Shown here: positions 1 through 7,523 of the stretch, piece by piece
Layout: each line of letters begins with the position of its first letter
How positions within the stretch are numbered: position 1 is the first letter of the stretch
From: Nitrospirota bacterium
GTDB lineage: Bacteria > JACPQY01
Assembly (NCBI GenBank): GCA_016190245.1
Contig: JACPQY010000057.1
Span: forward strand, 1-36,896
Length of the DNA: 36,896 nucleotides
Direction: 5' to 3'
Position numbers and translations under genes: made by a program
Notes under the pieces: model-generated
What the model saw: the letters and a program-made list of their open reading frames with translations, nothing else
Database searches by the model: none
Told to the model about the DNA's origin: nothing

Positions 1-18
1 CCCCCCAAGAGCTGAGCC

Positions 19-1053
19 GTGGCCCACCCCGCTCCCCTCGTCGATCATTTCGGGCGAACGATCCGCAAGCTCCGCATCTCCGTAACCGACCGCTGCAACT
101 TCCGCTGTATGTACTGCCTCCCTGATGGGCTCGCCTCCTCGGGGTACGCCAAGAGCCAGATCCTGCGTTTCGAGGAGATCGAGCGCATCGCTCGGATCCT
201 TGTGCGGATGGGGGTGGACCACCTCCGACTCACCGGCGGCGAACCTCTCCTGCGATCCGCGCTTCCTGACCTCGTTGGGCGACTCTCGTCTCTCACCGGC
301 GCGGCGGGCCTCGCACTCACCACCAACGGCTATGCCCTCGGGCGCGAGTGCGCCCAGCTTGCCGAATCGGGCCTCACCGGCATCAACGTAAGCCTTGACT
401 CCCTGCGCCGCGGCCGCTTCGCCATAATGTCGGGGATGGACGCGCTCGACCGCGTGCGGCACGGCATCAGCGCGGCTTCTGAGATCGGCCTGGCCACAAA
501 AATCAACTGCGTCCTCATCCGGGGCGTGAACGACGATGAAGTCGAGGACCTCGCGACCCTGGCGCGCGACAATCCCTACGAGGTTCGCTTCATCGAGTTC
601 ATGCCCTCCAGCGGTTCACTCCTGTGGGACCGCTCCCGCGTCGTTCCCTCGGTTGAAGTTCTCGATCGGCTGTCCCGTCTCGTTCCGATTACGGAGGCGG
701 GCGCCCACGCATCCGGCCCGGCTCGCGTCTACCTCCCGGCGGGTTGGGCCGGAAAATTCGGGGTCATCCCCGCAGTCACGGATCCGCCTTGCCCGAGTTG
801 CGACCGCCTACGACTCACGGCCGACGGTCACGTCCTCAGTTGCCTCTACGGGAGGGATCGCGACAACAACCTGCGCGACCTTCTCCGAGCCGGGGCCACC
901 GATTCGCAGGTCGAGTCGCTCATCCGCCGAGTCGTCTCCGACAAGCCCATTGGCTCGATCCTCTGGCTAAAGCCGGAGGTGGCTGCCCCGCACCTCCCGC
1001 ATGTCGAGCAAGACCGGCTCCAGCCTCCGCTGATGTGCTCGGTGGGAGGCTGA
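19..1053 (+). CDS. moaA: GTP 3',8-cyclase MoaA (molybdenum cofactor biosynthesis)
   Basis: This is a radical-SAM enzyme that rearranges GTP to 3',8-cH2GTP, the first step of molybdopterin synthesis in the cytoplasm. The 344-residue product has family-typical length. It carries the N-terminal [4Fe-4S]/SAM motif CX3CX2C at C26, C30 and C33, a GGEP motif at 73-76, and the MoaA-specific C-terminal cluster motif CX2CX13C at C258, C261 and C275 followed by RLT. It ends in the Gly-Gly tail that is required for MoaA function. The start is the GTG at 19, because an in-frame TGA lies at 13-15 and no other start fits between. It is the only cofactor gene in the window. Its presence next to four molybdopterin oxidoreductase genes suggests cofactor supply for them. 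Upstream control lies outside the window. Confidence 0.97.
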   Translation: MAHPAPLVDHFGRTIRKLRISVTDRCNFRCMYCLPDGLASSGYAKSQILRFEEIERIARILVRMGVDHLRLTGGEPLLRSALPDLVGRLSSLTGAAGLALTTNGYALGRECAQLAESGLTGINVSLDSLRRGRFAIMSGMDALDRVRHGISAASEIGLATKINCVLIRGVNDDEVEDLATLARDNPYEVRFIEFMPSSGSLLWDRSRVVPSVEVLDRLSRLVPITEAGAHASGPARVYLPAGWAGKFGVIPAVTDPPCPSCDRLRLTADGHVLSCLYGRDRDNNLRDLLRAGATDSQVESLIRRVVSDKPIGSILWLKPEVAAPHLPHVEQDRLQPPLMCSVGG

Positions 1054-1100
1054 CGGCCGGGGAACATGGACGGATCTCCGCGTGGCCGGCTCAGTCCTTG

Positions 1101-1129
1101 GAGGTCCGCAGACCTCGTATTCCCAATAC
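1101..1129 (+). terminator. Two short hairpins after moaA, weak terminator candidate
   Basis: Two adjacent perfect stems lie 48 nt after the moaA stop: GAGGTC/GACCTC (1101-1116) and GTATT/AATAC (1117-1129). Neither is followed by a T tract, so intrinsic termination is uncertain. They lie between moaA and the separately promoted regulator gene. Confidence 0.25.
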
Positions 1130-1188
1130 TGAGAATTGAGGGGCGCAGGGCGGAAGCGGCTCCAAGCCTCCACGCAAGCACACGAAAC

Positions 1189-1202
1189 TTGACGCATATC
1201 AA
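1189..1202 (+). promoter_or_regulatory. FNR/DNR-type operator upstream of the FNR-like gene
   Basis: TTGACGCATATCAA is a perfect TTGA-N6-TCAA palindrome, the core of the FNR/DNR/NnrR recognition site. Its centre (1195.5) is only 24 nt before the ATG at 1220. Class II activation (centre at -41.5) would put the transcript start near 1237, after that ATG, and would favour the ATG at 1253. If 1220 is the true start, the site overlaps the promoter and would suit autorepression. Confidence 0.7.
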
Positions 1203-1219
1203 GTAATTGGTGCGAGTCC

Positions 1220-1960
1220 ATGGCACGAGCCTTGCGGTCCTCAACAGAAGATATGGGCGTTCTTCTGCAGCCTTGCACGAATTGTAGGGTGCGCCCCCAC
1301 TGCTTCTTCGTGGATCTGGCAGGGTCGGAGCGGGACCAATTTGAGGAGCGCCGCGTCTTCAACCGGTACAAGAAAAACCAGGTCGTCGTCTACGAGGGCG
1401 TCGAACCCCACGGTGTGTACTTGCTCTGCGAAGGACGGACCACGGTTTTCAAGACGGATGAACAGGGCCACCAGCTCACGGTGCGCCTCGGCCATCCGGG
1501 CGAGTTGATCGGCTACCGTTCACTACTCCTCAGCAAGCCCTACTCCGCCTCTGTCGCATCCATCGAGACATCGGTCGTCGCTTTCCTCGACCGGGGGTCC
1601 TTCTTCGACATCCTTGACAGGAGCCGGCCCACAACGTCGCGGCTCATCAGGAACCTCGCCCTCCAGCTCGGGCAAGCGGAAGACAAGGCGCTCAAGATGG
1701 CTTATCACTCCTCCACGCGACGAATCGCGGAACTGCTGGACGGCGTGAAGCCCCAGGAGAAAACGAATCACACGGATGGACCGATCCTCCTGCCCCCATT
1801 GCGGAGGCAGGATCTGGCCGACATGGCAGGACTGGCCTTGGAGACGACGATCCGCGTCCTGAAGTCCATGGAGCAGGAGGGCGTCATTCGCATGAAAGGC
1901 CGGCTCATCACCATTCTCGACACACGCAGGCTGACCGAACTGGCACAGCCGCTCCACTGA
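1220..1960 (+). CDS. Crp/Fnr-family transcriptional regulator, FNR-like with three N-terminal cysteines
   Basis: The 246-residue product has a cyclic-nucleotide-binding-like sensor domain (about 40-155), a dimerisation helix and a C-terminal winged helix (about 195-235). The N-terminus has CX2CX5C at C19, C22 and C28, with the same spacing as C20/C23/C29 of E. coli FNR, which points to an oxygen- or NO-sensing iron-sulfur cluster. The position aligned with the fourth FNR ligand (C122, in the ETSMVC segment) is alanine. A cysteine at 70 is the only other cysteine. The recognition helix keeps Glu and Arg of the FNR E--SR pattern but has Ile for Ser. The start is uncertain: ATG 1220 or ATG 1253, the latter keeping all three cysteines. 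Neither has a strong ribosome site. It is a plausible anaerobic regulator of the adjacent molybdoenzyme genes. Confidence 0.92.
   Translation: MARALRSSTEDMGVLLQPCTNCRVRPHCFFVDLAGSERDQFEERRVFNRYKKNQVVVYEGVEPHGVYLLCEGRTTVFKTDEQGHQLTVRLGHPGELIGYRSLLLSKPYSASVASIETSVVAFLDRGSFFDILDRSRPTTSRLIRNLALQLGQAEDKALKMAYHSSTRRIAELLDGVKPQEKTNHTDGPILLPPLRRQDLADMAGLALETTIRVLKSMEQEGVIRMKGRLITILDTRRLTELAQPLH
1221..1236 (+). promoter_or_regulatory. Sigma-54-like -24/-12 match overlapping the annotated start
   Basis: TGGCACG-N4-TTGC matches the sigma-54 consensus exactly at the conserved positions, with GG (1222-1223) and GC (1234-1235) separated by 10 nt. It would start transcription near 1247, only about 6 nt before the ATG at 1253. 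It also encodes residues 1-6 if the gene starts at 1220, so it may be chance. Confidence 0.25.
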
Positions 1961-2035
1961 GCGGCCCCCGTGTAATCCCCTTCTACAGGAACCCGTCGCA
2001 CCCCGCCCCCCACCCGCCCTCACCTGCACGAACTA

Positions 2036-2049
2036 TTGACCCAGGTCAT
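2036..2049 (+). promoter_or_regulatory. FNR/DNR-type operator upstream of the cNMP-domain gene
   Basis: TTGACCCAGGTCAT matches TTGA-N6-TCAA with one mismatch, and its arms TGACC/GGTCA are perfectly inverted. A class II arrangement (centre 2042.5 at -41.5) predicts a transcript start near 2084, 15 nt before the ATG at 2099, with a weak -10 around 2073-2078 (CAGTAT). This geometry is better than at the first operator. The FNR-like protein encoded just upstream is the obvious candidate regulator. Confidence 0.6.
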
Positions 2050-2098
2050 GTTTCTCTGCCACTGACTAGGGGCAGTATGTCTTGATGGGTGCAGTGTT

Positions 2099-2515
2099 AT
2101 GTTGAACCGGGGGGCCGATCCCGCTACCACCCACCAGACGACTCGCGAACCCCGTAGACTCGCGCTCACTCTACCCTTGGACGAGGCTTGGACCACAGCC
2201 TTGACTCCGCTGGGGACGCACCAGTGCTACCAGCCCGGCCAGATCATCTTCTACGAAGGCCACATGCCGCTGGGTATCTACCTCCATCAGACCGGGCACA
2301 TCACGCTGCTCAGGGGCAGGCGACCCGTCCGCCAGTGCGCGGTGCCGTGCGTTCTGGGGCTTCAACTCCTTTTCATGAACGCGCCCTATCCGTACTCGGC
2401 GCGAACGGAAGACACCGTCTCGCTGATCTTCGTCCCTCGCACCGCGCTTACACAGTTTCGCGCGACCCGCGAGGACCTTTACCACGCGATCGAGAAGGCC
2501 GCGCTGGGCGCGTAG
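2099..2515 (+). CDS. Stand-alone cyclic-nucleotide-binding-like domain protein without HTH
   Basis: The 138-residue product contains one cNMP-binding-type beta-roll (about 35-120). Its YEG-x3-GIYL segment resembles the YEG-x4-GVYL segment of the FNR-like protein encoded just upstream. It ends after the beta-roll and the start of the following helix. The DNA-binding winged helix of Crp/Fnr proteins is absent, and the stop is followed by palindromic non-coding sequence, not by a remnant HTH in another frame. There are three cysteines but no FNR-type cysteine cluster. It could be a ligand-sensing partner or decoy for the neighbouring regulator, or a decayed duplicate. The upstream FNR-type operator argues that it is expressed. 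I do not recognise a specific family. Confidence 0.8.
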   Translation: MLNRGADPATTHQTTREPRRLALTLPLDEAWTTALTPLGTHQCYQPGQIIFYEGHMPLGIYLHQTGHITLLRGRRPVRQCAVPCVLGLQLLFMNAPYPYSARTEDTVSLIFVPRTALTQFRATREDLYHAIEKAALGA

Positions 2516-2542
2516 CCCCATCCGTCCGAGAGGCACCGCCGC

Positions 2543-2742
2543 GTAGGGTAGCATTCCCATGCCTCCGATGGGACGGAGCGATGGGAATCGCTCCCTACCG
2601 CAGAAAGTTTTTCCCCGGTCGCGGTAGCCGCGGGCCATGTTCCATGCCGCACCATCCGTGGTGCGGCGACATATCATGGTCCCATGCCCTCCGTGGCATG
2701 GGGCTTTAGCCCGCGTCCGAAGAACGCACCCTGAAGGGTGCG
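2543..2742. repeat. Cluster of REP-like palindromes between convergent genes
   Basis: The 297-nt gene-free stretch 2516-2812 holds at least five inverted repeats. There is an imperfect 18-19-nt arm pair spanning 2543-2598. GCCGCACCA/TGGTGCGGC pairs with loop TCCG (2646-2667). CCCATGCC/GGCATGGG spans 2681-2702. GGGCT/AGCCC spans 2701-2712. CGCACCC/GGGTGCG pairs with loop TGAA (2725-2742). None has a T tract. The cluster separates the plus-strand regulator gene from the end of the long minus-strand operon, so it could stop transcription from both sides. The 13-nt word GGTAGCCGCGGGC at 2623-2635 recurs at 30629-30641. I see no gene here. Confidence 0.7.
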
Positions 2743-2812
2743 CCTGCCTCCGCGGCGCAGGGGAGTGCCGTGCAATACAACATGGTGAGCACGCTAATCT
2801 TGCGTTGTGCTG

Positions 2813-3997
2813 CTAGCCCCGCACCCCGACCCAGTACGAGACACGGCCCATCATGGTGTCAATCCGGTAGATCCCGCTGAACCCCGCGTTCTGCATCTGC
2901 CTGCGGATCTCGCCCTCGGTGTGCGTGCGCCCGCCTTCGTTGAAGAACAGGTCCATCGCCGCCTGAACGGCCGCTCCGCGAGGTGTCAGCCGATCCTCAC
3001 CGAGCCGCGGCTCCCACACCACCACCCTCGCGCCGGGGCGGAGCGACTCGTGCGCCTTCTCCAGAAACCGCTTCCCGAAACGATCCACTGGCTTGAGTGA
3101 GAGCTTCCGCGTCAGGAAAACTAGGTCGTAGCCATCCCCCGTGTCGTCCCACTTATCGCGGTACGGATCGCCCGCGTGATCGTGGAAGCTCTCCACGCGA
3201 CTCCGAGGGATGCCGTGCTCCTTCATCAGCGTAGGGATCTCCGCCACGAGGTGCGGCAGGCACGCGAAGACCACGCGAGCCTCCTTGTTGCGATCGAGCA
3301 CCGCCTTGGCGAACGTCACCCCGGCGGAACCCACGATGAAGCGCCGCACGCTCCGCACGTCCAGCGTGCGCATGAGCTCCCGGTGCGCCAGTTTGAGTTG
3401 GCTGTTGATGACGTGAATGTAGGCCGTGGCGCTCGGGTTCTTCGCGTCGAAGATGCTCATGCCCTTTGGACTCTTCCCCGTTCGGAGCGTATCCGCCAGT
3501 TCGCCGAAACTGGTCCACGCCGCAGATAGCAGTTCGATCGCCGGCGCCGCGCTGTTTTCGACGCCCGCCCGCAGGAAGTGGCGCGCGAAAGGCGTGGGCG
3601 AGTACTTCTGCCCCGTGCGACGGAGGTATCCCAGCGCCGTCAGCGCGTCCAGGAAAGGAACGATCGCCACGTCGTTGAGGCGGAGCAACCGGGCCAGTTC
3701 GGGCGCGGCGGCGCCGCCATCCGGGATCCTCTCGAAAAGCCCCACTCGATGGGCCGCCACGAGGAGAACGACGTTCTGATACGCTCCGAGTTGCCCCGTG
3801 AGGCGCTGGAGATCCTTCTGATGCGCCAGGAAACGCAGGGCGGTTCCATTCGACAGCGAGAGCGTCAGGCTGAGGCCTTGAATGGCCCGGCGCGTGGACT
3901 TAGGCAGCGGCAGTCGCTGGGAGGCGTGCTGGACCCGGCCGGCGAAGGCGCGCAGGCGTTCAATCGTCGTGGATTCCGGAGCAACAGACGTAGCCAT
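2813..3997 (-). CDS. SAM-dependent O-methyltransferase-like protein (plant COMT / AcsF-neighbour type)
   Basis: The 394-residue protein has the two-part layout of class I O-methyltransferases related to hydroxyneurosporene and caffeate methyltransferases. An N-terminal helical dimerisation/winged-helix domain (about 70-165) ends in a TALGYLRR-type segment, and a Rossmann-like SAM domain follows (about 200-394). The SAM motif I segment reads VGSAG instead of a canonical DVGGG, and the usual acidic residue before it is missing, so cofactor binding may be altered. The ATG is preceded by AAGGAG at good spacing. It is the last gene of the long minus-strand run, 15 nt after the decarboxylase-like gene. 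Substrate unknown; it might modify a hydroxylated or phenolic intermediate or be a non-catalytic relative. Confidence 0.85.
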   Translation of the reverse strand: MATSVAPESTTIERLRAFAGRVQHASQRLPLPKSTRRAIQGLSLTLSLSNGTALRFLAHQKDLQRLTGQLGAYQNVVLLVAAHRVGLFERIPDGGAAAPELARLLRLNDVAIVPFLDALTALGYLRRTGQKYSPTPFARHFLRAGVENSAAPAIELLSAAWTSFGELADTLRTGKSPKGMSIFDAKNPSATAYIHVINSQLKLAHRELMRTLDVRSVRRFIVGSAGVTFAKAVLDRNKEARVVFACLPHLVAEIPTLMKEHGIPRSRVESFHDHAGDPYRDKWDDTGDGYDLVFLTRKLSLKPVDRFGKRFLEKAHESLRPGARVVVWEPRLGEDRLTPRGAAVQAAMDLFFNEGGRTHTEGEIRRQMQNAGFSGIYRIDTMMGRVSYWVGVRG

Positions 3998-4012
3998 AGT
4001 GTTCTCCTTTCG

Positions 4013-4771
4013 CTACAAAGGATGGGTGCGCCGCGCCAGCGGCAGCCTTGTTTTCAAGTTGTCTGACCAAAAGGCAATAACGGGGCGTTGGGACAGGTCC
4101 AGACTCCTCAACTCCTGTCCGATCGTGTGGCGACCCAATTCGAGAGTGACGGTGCGAGCAGGCACGATCTTGAGATGGCCCCGCGTCGGGATCGCCGTCT
4201 CCAGGATGGATCGGTCTTTCAGCGTGTAGAGCACCATGTCGGGCGCCGGAACCTTCGGCCCCCGGCCGAGGCGAAGTTTCAATGAGAGGATCGATCCGCC
4301 CCGACCCGCGTTTGCCTCGCAGCAGAGGTGGTCGCCGCGGCGATCCACCCGGATGTCCGCCAGAATCTTCGGAAAGCCCCAGATCTCCTTTCCGGCCTCG
4401 AGGGCGATTTTCGTCGTCACCGGCAGATGGCGCATGTAGCCCCCGAGCCGCCCCCAGCGCGTCCTGGAGAGAGCCACATTCGCCAGAATCCCGCGCACAA
4501 CGGGCCGATGCAGAACGGGGATGATCACAGCCAACTCATTATATGCCCCGATCGTGGTGTCGCGATAGCCGAACGCGGCCAGCGTCACCCAGCACTTCCC
4601 GCGGAGAGCGGGCGCGTGAAGGTCACCGGAAGGAAGGAGTTGGCGGACCTTCTCCGCATCCGCGGAGTACGTGGCGGAGAGCGCCGTCAGATCCCGATAG
4701 AGAATCGGAAGGTCCACCGACCCCTCCGGAAGCTCGAATCTTGTTTGCTGCACCCCATCCGGAAAGGCCAT
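4013..4771 (-). CDS. Acetoacetate decarboxylase-family protein
   Basis: The 252-residue product matches the ADC fold in length and key motifs. YNEL at 77-80 holds the family's conserved glutamate, and GKEIWGFPK at 127-135 ends in K135, which aligns with the Schiff-base lysine (K115 in Clostridium ADC). Clostridium ADC has Lys-Lys here, whereas this protein has a single lysine followed by Ile-Leu, so the lysine pKa effect of the second lysine may be missing. ADC relatives include decarboxylases, aldolase-dehydratases and hydrolases, so the exact reaction is open. The start ATG follows AGGAG at 7 nt. It lies between the nitroreductase gene (65 nt upstream) and the methyltransferase-like gene (15 nt downstream). 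A beta-keto acid or enone from side-chain or ring degradation is a possible substrate. Confidence 0.9.
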   Translation of the reverse strand: MAFPDGVQQTRFELPEGSVDLPILYRDLTALSATYSADAEKVRQLLPSGDLHAPALRGKCWVTLAAFGYRDTTIGAYNELAVIIPVLHRPVVRGILANVALSRTRWGRLGGYMRHLPVTTKIALEAGKEIWGFPKILADIRVDRRGDHLCCEANAGRGGSILSLKLRLGRGPKVPAPDMVLYTLKDRSILETAIPTRGHLKIVPARTVTLELGRHTIGQELRSLDLSQRPVIAFWSDNLKTRLPLARRTHPL

Positions 4772-4836
4772 TTGACTCTCCTATCACGAGGGGAACGCCT
4801 GGCGCCAACACGCCGCGGGAAGTGCAGCAAGCCCCG

Positions 4837-5544
4837 CTAGTCCAGCCACTCAATCTCCAGTTCTTTCCGGTCCGACGGCTGGTCGTAGAGGGTGCCTTCC
4901 CACGGGTAGCCCACAGTGGAGACGGAGACGATCGTCCACCCTTTCGGCACGTGCAGCTTTTTCTTCATCTTGCGCGAGTAGTTGAGGAACTTGGCAAAGC
5001 CGATCCAACACGTCCCGAGGCCCACGGCGTGGGCGGCCAGGGCGAGGTTCTGCGTGGCGGCCGAGCAGTCCTCCATGTACGTCTGCGATCTTGTGTCGCC
5101 GAGGACGAGAATCAGGGCCGGGGCCTTGTGATAGGTGTCGGTGGTCTTGTTCTCGGTGAGGCTTCGCATCCCTTGGAAGATGCGGGGGTCCATCGTCTTA
5201 AACAGCCCTGGCTGGAGGAGCCGGAACAGCCCTTTCAGCAGCTTCCACTTGAGTTCCGGCCGCGTGAAGACATTAAGTGTGAGGTCCATCCCTTTGAGTG
5301 TAACGGCTCGGATCTCGTCGAGTAGCCCCCGATTGCGGACGATCACGAACTTCCACGGCTGGGCATTCATCCCCGACGGCGCCCAACGGGCGAGGTCCAC
5401 AAGATGGCGGAGGACGTCGTCCGGCACGGGTGTCTTCTCGTACAGGCGGACACTGCGGCGGCTGCGGATGAGGCGTTCGATCTCCTCGACGGGATAGGGC
5501 TGCTTCTCCTCAACCGGCGGCGACGCACGCAGGGGTTCGGCCAC
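4837..5544 (-). CDS. Nitroreductase-family FMN oxidoreductase
   Basis: The 235-residue protein has the nitroreductase pattern: an RRSVR FMN-phosphate-binding segment near 29-33, WAPSGMNAQPW near 54-64, and a C-terminal LGTCWIGF/VSTVGYP region near 173-215. Family members reduce nitro groups, quinones, enones or flavins as homodimers with NAD(P)H. The start is GTG 5544, 3 nt after the ferredoxin stop, with AAGGG upstream. Directly preceding it is a 2[4Fe-4S] ferredoxin gene, so the electron donor may be ferredoxin rather than NAD(P)H. An enoate or enone double-bond reduction in the degradation pathway is a plausible role, inferred from context only. Confidence 0.9.
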   Translation of the reverse strand: MAEPLRASPPVEEKQPYPVEEIERLIRSRRSVRLYEKTPVPDDVLRHLVDLARWAPSGMNAQPWKFVIVRNRGLLDEIRAVTLKGMDLTLNVFTRPELKWKLLKGLFRLLQPGLFKTMDPRIFQGMRSLTENKTTDTYHKAPALILVLGDTRSQTYMEDCSAATQNLALAAHAVGLGTCWIGFAKFLNYSRKMKKKLHVPKGWTIVSVSTVGYPWEGTLYDQPSDRKELEIEWLD

Positions 5545-5547
5545 CGG

Positions 5548-5865
5548 CTATCCCTTTGCCTCAGCGAGCTTGGCCTTCGCGGGGGCCAGACCTTCGTAGG
5601 GCGGATAGTCCTTCAGCGGCACGTAGCCGATCTGGCGCGCGGCAGACAGGATGCGATGTTGCCCCACGACTTCGATGGCTCGCTGCCCGCAGCTCACCTT
5701 GCAGTTGCGGCAGCCGATGCAGACCACTTCGCGTCGGACGACGCGGCGCTCCACGATCTTGAGGACGCCCATGGGGCACGTGCGGACGCAATTGGCGCAC
5801 AGGTCACACCGCGCATGGTCCACGAGAATCTCCGGCCCCTCGATCTGGCCGTTCAGGATCAACAT
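5548..5865 (-). CDS. 2[4Fe-4S] ferredoxin-type protein
   Basis: The 105-residue protein has two CX2CX2CX3C motifs, at C20/C23/C26/C30 and C49/C52/C55/C59, the first followed by Pro as in bacterial ferredoxins. A longer reading frame exists upstream but overlaps the acyl-CoA synthetase gene. I chose the ATG at 5865, one nucleotide after the synthetase stop, giving a compact protein that begins with a hydrophobic strand. The basic stretch between the motifs and a C-terminal lysine/alanine tail are visible. There is no export signal, so it is cytoplasmic. Tight packing between synthetase and nitroreductase suggests it carries electrons for the flavoenzymes encoded nearby (nitroreductase, acyl-CoA dehydrogenases). 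Confidence 0.92.
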   Translation of the reverse strand: MLILNGQIEGPEILVDHARCDLCANCVRTCPMGVLKIVERRVVRREVVCIGCRNCKVSCGQRAIEVVGQHRILSAARQIGYVPLKDYPPYEGLAPAKAKLAEAKG

Positions 5866-5866
5866 G

Positions 5867-7519
5867 TCAACACAGCGTGTAAACGTTGGCGGCCTTGGGA
5901 TCGAATGAGGAGCGCAGGAACTCGTCCTTGGGTTTCTCGGAAGGGGTTTTGGGGATCTCGGGGAGCACCTGGATGTAGCTGGGGACGAAATTGCGCGGTA
6001 GAGCGGCCCGACAGCGTTCGGCGATCCTCGCGTGATCGATCTTGGCCCCGTCGTGCGGCGCCACGGCCGCGACCAGATCCACCTCGCCCGGCGCTCCCGA
6101 TGCCGCCGGGACTCCGTACACGTACACCTCGGTGATCTCATCAAGGTCGCCTATGACTTTCTCGACCTGATCCGTGGGCACGAAGTCGCCCTGCCGCCGG
6201 AGGCTCCGACCCTTCCGGTAGTCGAAGAACATCCAACCTTCGGCATCCATATGCCCCATGTCGCCGCTTCGAAGCCACCCGCCCCGCGTCTTGTCCTTCG
6301 AGGCAGAGGGATTCCTCAGATACTCCACCTGGGTCTGCCCCACCTTCATCCGCGAGATGATCTCTCCCGCACTCCCGGGCGGCACATCCCGGTCTTCCTC
6401 GTCCACGATACGGAACTCGATGATCCCGGGAACGCGCGCCTTGCCGAACGTGCCGTGCGGCCCCTGCCCGATCGGTCTGCACGTGAAGCCCCCTTCCACG
6501 CTCGCGTACCACTCGAGGATCCGCAGGTTGAAACGCTTCTCGAAGTCGTGCCACAGCGCCATGGGAAAGCCGGCGCTCACGACCATCCGGACAGGGTTCC
6601 TGGCGTCGTCGTCCCGTCGCGGCTCGTTGTGGATCCCCGAGGCCATGCCGCCGAGCAGCGAGAACGAGGTAACACCATGAGTGCGCGCGATGTCCCAGAT
6701 ACGCCGTTTCGTGAACCTGCGGCTGATCACAGCCGGGATCCCCAGCTCCAGCGCGGGATAGACCGTCACGCCCTGGGCGTTCCCGTGCGAGAGGGACAGG
6801 CCCGTGTACAGGACATCCGTCGGACGGTACCCGAAGAAAAAGCCAAGCATGGACATGAAGAAGAACCGCGCATTGGGCTGGACCACGCCCTTCGGGTTTC
6901 CCGTGGTGCCCGAGGTGTAGATGACCTGGAAGGGCGCCATCATGTCTCGATTCCAGTCCTTGCGGTCCACCTCTCCTGACTTCGCCATCAGAGGTTCGAG
7001 TGGCTCGAAGTCGGCGAAGCGCGAATCACCCGCCGCGCCGAACACGAGGACGTCGCGCACGCCCTGCATGCGCGGTCGCAGGGCGCGCACTTCGCCCGCC
7101 AGGTCCGCGGCTGCGAGCAGGAGCTTCGATTCGGAGTGGTCCACGATGTAGGTGAAGAGATCGCCTCTGTTCCTCGGGTCAATGGGCACCGCCACAGTTC
7201 CGGTGAGGGACGCGGCAATCAGCGCGTACAGCACCTCGGGGTCGTTTGGCGCGAAGAGCGCGAAGCGGTCACCCCGACGAAGCCCCTTTTCCAGGAGCGC
7301 GGCCGCCATCGCTTGGGAGCGGTCGCGCAGTTCGCGGCAGGTGATGGAGGCGGGCGGGCCGTCCGCCCTTTCGAAAACACAGGCGACGCGATCGGGCGTG
7401 GATTGCGCCCGGCGTTCGACCTGGTGACCGAGGATTGCCGGGTGGAGGCCGTTCCCGACCATGCGGAGCCGCGCCACGAGCATATGCCCGAGGGCGCGCA
7501 GGACGGGGCGCCCGTACAT
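5867..7519 (-). CDS. Acyl-CoA synthetase / AMP-dependent ligase
   Basis: The 550-residue adenylate-forming enzyme activates a carboxylic acid to its CoA thioester through an acyl-AMP. Motifs: P-loop YTSGTTGNPKG at 201-211, a WLRSGD segment near 420, and a C-terminal PKT-x2-EK segment whose K529 aligns with the catalytic lysine (Ser-Glu replaces the more usual Thr/Gly). Overall it resembles the CaiC-type and medium/aryl-chain branch. The ATG at 7519 lies 4 nt after the thiolase stop; a strong ribosome site is not visible, and Met13 or Met20 are alternative starts. It feeds the acyl-CoA dehydrogenase and thiolase steps encoded just upstream, probably on a side-chain acid made after hydroxylation. 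Confidence 0.93.
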   Translation of the reverse strand: MYGRPVLRALGHMLVARLRMVGNGLHPAILGHQVERRAQSTPDRVACVFERADGPPASITCRELRDRSQAMAAALLEKGLRRGDRFALFAPNDPEVLYALIAASLTGTVAVPIDPRNRGDLFTYIVDHSESKLLLAAADLAGEVRALRPRMQGVRDVLVFGAAGDSRFADFEPLEPLMAKSGEVDRKDWNRDMMAPFQVIYTSGTTGNPKGVVQPNARFFFMSMLGFFFGYRPTDVLYTGLSLSHGNAQGVTVYPALELGIPAVISRRFTKRRIWDIARTHGVTSFSLLGGMASGIHNEPRRDDDARNPVRMVVSAGFPMALWHDFEKRFNLRILEWYASVEGGFTCRPIGQGPHGTFGKARVPGIIEFRIVDEEDRDVPPGSAGEIISRMKVGQTQVEYLRNPSASKDKTRGGWLRSGDMGHMDAEGWMFFDYRKGRSLRRQGDFVPTDQVEKVIGDLDEITEVYVYGVPAASGAPGEVDLVAAVAPHDGAKIDHARIAERCRAALPRNFVPSYIQVLPEIPKTPSEKPKDEFLRSSFDPKAANVYTLC

Positions 7520-7523
7520 GGAT

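Noticed and set aside
5866-6144. Extension of the ferredoxin frame to 6144
   Set aside because: It overlaps the acyl-CoA synthetase C-terminus in another frame and is low-complexity. ATG 5865, directly after the synthetase stop, fits.
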